A DNA stretch of 64,000 nt from Bubalus kerabau (Eukaryota; Chordata; Mammalia; Artiodactyla; Bovidae): positions 28,548,001 to 28,612,000 of the forward strand of contig NC_073643.1 of the NCBI RefSeq assembly GCF_029407905.1, written 5' to 3'. Shown here piece by piece: positions 58,975 to 64,000 of the stretch. A program made the position numbers and the translations under genes. Positions within the stretch are counted from its first letter, which is position 1, and each line of letters begins with the position of its first letter. Below the pieces are notes generated by a model. That model worked only from the letters and a program-made list of their open reading frames with translations. It was not told where the DNA came from and made no database searches.

Positions 58975-58995
58975 TAAGGCACACAGTAATACAGG

Positions 58996-60093
58996 CAACA
59001 TTACTCATGGAAATGTATAAACTATTACAACTCTAAACATTCTTAAAACATGTAAGACTCCTTTGTAAAATGTTGCAATAAGTCATTACACAATTTTATC
59101 CATTGCATATTAAAGATTCCCAAGATTCCCCATCTTCTTCATAGCCACTTAGAAAGTAATGTTGATCAATCTCACTTATATTCTCTATCTTGATTTGCAA
59201 AGAATCTTTACTGTATGATACAAACATTATGTTATTACAGAGTGAAAGGAGGCAGTTACAATAGAAAACACTAAATATCTATGCTTGAGACTTTCTTTCA
59301 GAGACATATTCACACAGCATCTAAGGGGGAAGAAAGATAGTACACTTGAGTGTGTATGTTTTAAATTGGCCACTTAAAAGAACCAATGTGTGGTGAAGGT
59401 TGGCATATGGTTTGTCTATAGGGCTTGATCTTCAGGCATAGTTATTATTAACAGCGGAAAGAAATGCATTCAGATTATAAATCTCCAAACTGAAGGTAGA
59501 CTAAATATATATATTTTGAACTTCATAATGTCAGTTTCAATTGAATTGCATGTTTAAAAATAAAGCTACCTCCTTCAGAATACTTAATTGTTTATCGGAA
59601 TGTAGCCTACATTCATAAATGGTACTATTAGTTCATATTAAATAATAATGTTTAAGAGCCATAGCTCCTGTAAAGAAAACTAAAAATTGACAAGTGAATG
59701 TTTCATTAGAACTTGTCAAAAAGCTGCAATTGACTAAACATAGCTGGAAATGTGGTGTATAGGATACATGATCAGGCTTCAAAATGTAGAGGTTAAGATA
59801 CACAAAATATGAGTTCCTGCAGTAAATATTTCTCTTTATGATACAGCTAAGCTGCACTTTGAAACTCATCAGAGATGCTTCAAAGGGTGAAACATTCTGG
59901 ATTGACTTTCATGGATGATACATTTAGAAGGTTAATTGATAGAAGGTTAATTGAAATGTATAAATATTAAATGTTCTTTGTCACCTTCTAACATTATTAT
60001 AACATTTCTCATTGTGAGGCAGAGAAAGTGAGGGAAAGAATCAAATCATGAACACGTATATTAAAGAAGTAGTGGTCATATTTGTTAGGGTAT
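58996..60093. other. Unrecognised stretch
   Basis: About 1.1 kb without a named repeat or gene. Confidence 0.4.
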
Positions 60094-60105
60094 CAAACCA
60101 ATGGA

Positions 60106-60377
60106 CGGAGAAGGCAATGGCAACCCACTCCAGTACTCTTGCCTGGAAAATCCCATGGACAGAGGAGCCTGGTAGGCTGTAGTCCATGGGGTTGCTAAGA
60201 GTCGGACACGACTGAGAGACTTCACTTTCACTTTTCACTTTCATGCATTGGAGGAGGAAATGGCAACCCACTCCAGTGTTCTTGCCTGGAGAATCCCAGG
60301 GAGGGCGGGGCCTGGTGGGCTGCTGTCTGTGGGGTCGCACAGAGTTGGACACGACTGAAGCGACTTAGCAGCAGCAG
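60106..60377 (+). mobile_element. BovA2 SINE (full dimer)
   Basis: Complete dimer with linker and (GCA)n tail. The 12-bp duplication caa(a/g)ccaatgga lies at 60094-60105 and 60378-60389. Confidence 0.95.
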
Positions 60378-60512
60378 CAAGCCAATGGAAAAGGAAGTAT
60401 AACTGTAATTTAGTAAAATCTATGTGGGAGAATGCAAATCATCAGTGACTAGTTCAATCAGGGATAATTGAAAGAAAACATAATCATTTTTTGCACTGAG
60501 TAGCTCTCATAT

Positions 60513-60647
60513 GAAGCAAATGGCAACCCACTCCAGTGTTCTTGCCTGGAGAATCCCAGGGACGGGGGAGCCTGGTGGACTGCCGTCTCTGGAGTCGCAC
60601 AGAGTCAGACACGACTGAATCGATTTAGCAGCAGCAGTAGCAGCAGC
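60513..60647 (+). mobile_element. Bov-A SINE monomer
   Basis: One unit with a (GCA)n-type tail between perfect 11-bp repeats agctctcatat at 60502-60512 and 60648-60658. Confidence 0.94.
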
Positions 60648-60658
60648 AGCTCTCATAT

Positions 60659-61476
60659 AATCTATGACTTCAAGTTTTGCTGCCCTCCTTTCTTCCCACA
60701 CAAAATGGTTAGCCTCTCTATTCTGTCCACAGATAAACTACAAGTTTCCTGAGCTGACTAGAACCTGTAGACAAATATAAAAGTCTTATGTTCTTGAAGG
60801 CATTGGTTAAGCCCAGGTTCATTCCCTGAAAATAAATTCATCCAACTTGATGTGCCTCTCACATGCTGTGTATTGCCATAAATGTCTTAAATCCATTTTT
60901 GACACTGCGAAGCAGCATATTTTATAAAATATGTGATAAAATCACACATTTGAGATTAGAATTTGGCTGATTGTCCTTTCAGAGGCTAAATAAAAACCAG
61001 GTTGATTGCTGTAGCACTTTGTCAAAGATATCAAATGCAATTCATGTATCAAAATGGAACTAGGACAAATTCACTCCAAATTCACTGTAAATATTATATC
61101 ATTTCTTTAAGAACTATCTTTCAGTAAACCATAAGTATAACCAATGTCTTTCATGGTGTTAGAATCCCTTTTAAAACATAATTTTCATAAATTACTTGAA
61201 GAATAGTTTCAGTGGCGTGATCTAAAATGATTTAAATAGCATTTTCTATGTGTTTAATGGAAGCAAACTTTTCCTCCTAGATCAAGCTTCTATAAAATAT
61301 TTATAGAATAGTATCTAAAATGTTATCTTTAGTGTTCTTGCCCTTCGTTAACTCTCTACAGAGTAATAGAGCTAATAGCAGTGAATAAAATGTGAGGTAA
61401 ATGTGTCTGCACAAAAATGATACTGCATCCAATCAGAACTTGAAGGAAAAATATATAACTTACAGAGCATGTTTTA
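60659..61476. other. Unrecognised stretch
   Basis: About 0.8 kb with no named repeat or gene. Confidence 0.4.
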
Positions 61477-61489
61477 TGAAATATGTGAT

Positions 61490-61766
61490 GCTGCTGCTCC
61501 TGCTGCTTAGTCACTTCAGTTGTGTCCGACTCTGTGCGACCCCACAGACGGCAGCCCACCAGGCTCCGCCACCCCTGGGATTCTCCAGGCAAGAACACTG
61601 GAGTGGGTTGCCATTTCCTTCCCCAATGCATGAAAGTGAAAAGTGAAAGTGAAGTCGCTCAGTGATGTCCAACTCTTAGCGACCCCATGGACTGCAGCCT
61701 ACCAGGCTCCTCCATCCATGGGATTTTCCAGGCAAGAGTACTGGAGTGGGTTGCCATTGCCTTCTT
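61490..61766 (-). mobile_element. BovA2 SINE (full dimer)
   Basis: Reversed dimer from a (GCT)n-like tail to 'ttgccattgccttct'. A perfect 13-bp duplication, tgaaatatgtgat, lies at 61477-61489 and 61767-61779. It is inverted relative to the BovA2 at 60106. Confidence 0.96.
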
Positions 61767-61779
61767 TGAAATATGTGAT

Positions 61780-63237
61780 AAATTAACATTATTTATGGCA
61801 TGGAAGTAATTGTAGCTGTCATATAATCATCCATATCAATAATCTTTCCTCAAATTAAAGTTAAATAGAACAGCTTTTTTGGTAACAAGGTTTTGTGTGT
61901 GTGTGTGGTAACTGTTTATGAGAAGTTGATGTAAATAGTTCATTTTTGTGTTTTGAGACTTAAAAAAAAAAACCTATAAAAACTCAAAAATGGATTCATG
62001 TTGAAAATCCCAAAAGCCAAGCTTTTCCTGTTCAAGATTTGTCAAACCAAAGAATATCACCACTGCACCTGATATACCTTTCTAGAAAAGTTATGACTTA
62101 TCAGCGGTTATTCAAATAGGGTTGAAAGTGGTCTTTACCTGATTGGATAATATAAATCTTTGGATGATAGTAGAAAAACGACTGGGGAGGAGAAATAAAT
62201 CTTTAAGTGATCCCATAAATCATATAAAAGAGCCCTCAGCCCGTATGCATCAGGGTTAAATTTACACATTTTAGCACACTTTAATATAATGTGTGGACAG
62301 AGATGAATATTGCATAGGGTGTTGATTAATACTAGTTTTAGAAGTTTCTATAAAACTAATTTTGTGTTTCTTTATAAATTAATATCACACACCTATTGGA
62401 ATGAGTATTTAATGGAAAGCTTTCATTAATATTTAAACTACAAATGTACACAAAATACAGAGACCTTCAAACAGTCACCATTTTCTACACAAAATTTGGC
62501 CAATTCTTTTGAGTTTAATATCTTTCTCCAAGAATAAATCAAGTATTAATGACAAGGCATTTCTAGGAGCAATAGATCTAGATGGCAAGGGCAGTCTGAC
62601 ATTAATTAATCCATAATGAAAAGTGAAAGCACAAAGAAAAACAGACAATTTCTTATTCATTATCAATTCAATTAATCAAATAGTTAGACAGTAGTGGGAC
62701 ATAAATGCTGAAACAGAAGCTAGTTATCCGTTTGTCCAAGTCATAGAGACGATTGGGTTAGATACACTGAAAAGCTTCATGATTCTAGAATTCCAAAATA
62801 TCACAAGGATAATAATAAAATTAAGGATTGAAGAGTACCGAGTCTTCAAAGAGAAAAAGAAGAGTACAGTAAAAACTCACTGTAAACTATTTTGGCCATG
62901 CAGTTGCCTATGTGAACTCACATTTGGTCATAAACCTGGCACATCATGATGGAGTAACTGCTACTAAATCAGTGAATACATACCCCAGAGTCCCTACCCC
63001 ACATTTGGGATAACTTTGAGCTGTACTCTATTCGATCTCCCAGGTCTTCCAGTACTGTTAGTTCCAGTTGCCCACAGTGGTCAGTATCCTAATAATGCTA
63101 CACCATTAACTGCTTCCTTTTTTTCCTTACCTCAATTTCCCACTTTCTACTGATATCTCAGAGGTCAACTCCCAAATTACCTCTGTAGGACTCCTTGTCT
63201 CTGGGTTGGCTTTTAGGTGAATCCAAACACAGGAAGG
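61780..63237. other. 1.45 kb without recognised elements
   Basis: A short TG repeat lies near 61893-61908. No named repeat, exon or long frame. Confidence 0.4.
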
Positions 63238-63455
63238 GCTTCCCCGGTAGCGTTAGTGGTAAAGAACCCGCCTGCCAATGCAGGAGACGTGAGATGTGGG
63301 TTTGATCCCTGGGTTGGGACGATCCCCTAAAGGAGGGCATGACAACCCACTCCAGTATTCTTAACTGGAGAATCCCCATGGAGAGAGGAACCTGGTGGGC
63401 TACAGTCCAAAGCACCACAAAGAGTCCAATATGACCGAAGTAACTTAGCACACAC
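63238..63455 (+). mobile_element. Bov-tA SINE
   Basis: tRNA-like head ('gggcttccccggtagcgtta', 'gggtttgatccctgggttgg') and Bov-A body ending 'gaagtaacttagcacacac'. The possible duplication (acagga-like) is weak. Confidence 0.88.
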
Positions 63456-63621
63456 AGCGGACAGGCATTAATTCTAGAATGAATCAAGGAAGTTTATGTG
63501 TGAGATAGATTAATGTTGGACCAAAAGAAAACAAAAACACCTTGCTAGTTACTGACTAAAAGGGCATTTTATAAAGCGTGAATACAATGTGTGAATGACT
63601 GGACACTGCTTGGTATCACAA

Positions 63622-63855
63622 CAGGGTTAAAAAGCTTTGTCACTGTTGACATTTGAGATAGATAACTGTTGTGGAGATTGTCCTATACACTCTGAGTTGT
63701 TTAGCAGCATTCCAGATATCTACCCACTGGATATCTGTAGTCCCCTCTTCCTTTCTGACAATCAAAAATCTCTCTAGATATTGACAAATGTCCCAGGGGT
63801 GGCAGAATGCAAAAAGGCCAAATCATCTCCTATTATCCCCCTCTAAGAGCCACTG
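63622..63855 (-). repeat. MER20 DNA transposon relic
   Basis: The order 'cactgttgacatttgagata', 'ttgtttagcagcattccaga', 'ctacccactgga', 'gacaatcaaaaatctctcta', 'acaaatgtcccaggggtggc' and 'gagccactgg' matches the hAT-type MER20 reversed. MER20 is known as a carrier of regulatory sites in some mammals; nothing here shows such a role. Confidence 0.75.
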
Positions 63856-63892
63856 GATTATGAAATGACTTCATTTAATATAACCAATTAAA

Positions 63893-64000
63893 TTCACTCA
63901 TCCAGCTATCACATACAGAGTGAATCCTGCATACTAGACATTGTGTTAGTAGATGGCAAAAACACATATAGTTCCTGATTTCACAGAGTTGATATCCTAG
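63893..64000 (-). repeat. L2 LINE 3' fragment at window edge
   Basis: 'actcatccagctatcacata', 'actagacattgtgttagtag' and 'gttcctgatttcacagagtt' fit a reversed L2 3' end that probably continues past the window. Confidence 0.55.

Noticed and set aside
1..64000. A novel prokaryotic-type defence or biosynthetic system
   Set aside because: There are no operons, no closely packed long frames and no ribosome binding sites; the window is repeat-rich mammalian DNA.

Overview
This window reads as nuclear DNA of a pecoran ruminant, most likely a bovid. The evidence is the repeat content. It carries many BovB (RTE-clade) LINEs and the SINEs that borrow the BovB 3' end (Bov-tA, with a tRNA-Glu-like head, and monomeric or dimeric Bov-A/BovA2). 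It also has cetartiodactyl CHR SINEs, artiodactyl-type L1 3' ends, and old pan-mammalian repeats (MIR, L2, HAL1, hAT and Tigger relics). The sequence is AT-rich. I found no intact protein-coding gene, no tRNA or rRNA gene, no CRISPR array and nothing prokaryotic. Almost every long open frame lies on, or antisense to, a BovB or L1 relic.

Layout. 1-5000: MIR and hAT relics in otherwise unrecognised DNA. 4937-9830: a young L1 insert with a CHR SINE nested in it, an older L1, a decayed BovB and a second old L1 carrying a Bov-tA. 9845-12720: two L1/HAL1 ORF1-type relics in opposite orientation. 14997-20712: a BovB-rich block containing a 3.1-kb BovB, a BovB 3' end inserted in an L1 3' UTR, and a composite BovB insertion inside one target-site duplication. 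20724-25320: mostly unrecognised. 25741-29002: an L1 with four younger elements inside it and a fifth at its 3' end. 29275-35522: scattered SINEs, a BovB fragment, a Tigger relic and a 42-bp retroposed 3'-end fragment. 36190-41490: an old L1 split by a processed ARPP19 pseudogene, a CHR SINE and a BovB. 42262-50415: an inverted (twin-primed) L1, SINEs and two BovB copies. 51613-54823: a decayed, approximately full-length BovB. 55393-64000: SINEs, L2, MER20 and a local duplication, with one exon-like 101-bp segment at 56817-56917.

How the parts relate. BovB encodes an apurinic-type endonuclease and a reverse transcriptase; Bov-tA and Bov-A SINEs share its 3' end and are understood to use its machinery. 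L1 is the likely source of the ARPP19 retrocopy and probably of the CHR SINEs. Many inserts have target-site duplications readable directly, so relative insertion order can be worked out. All names of repeat families come from remembered consensus patterns, not a database search; boundaries without a stated duplication are approximate.
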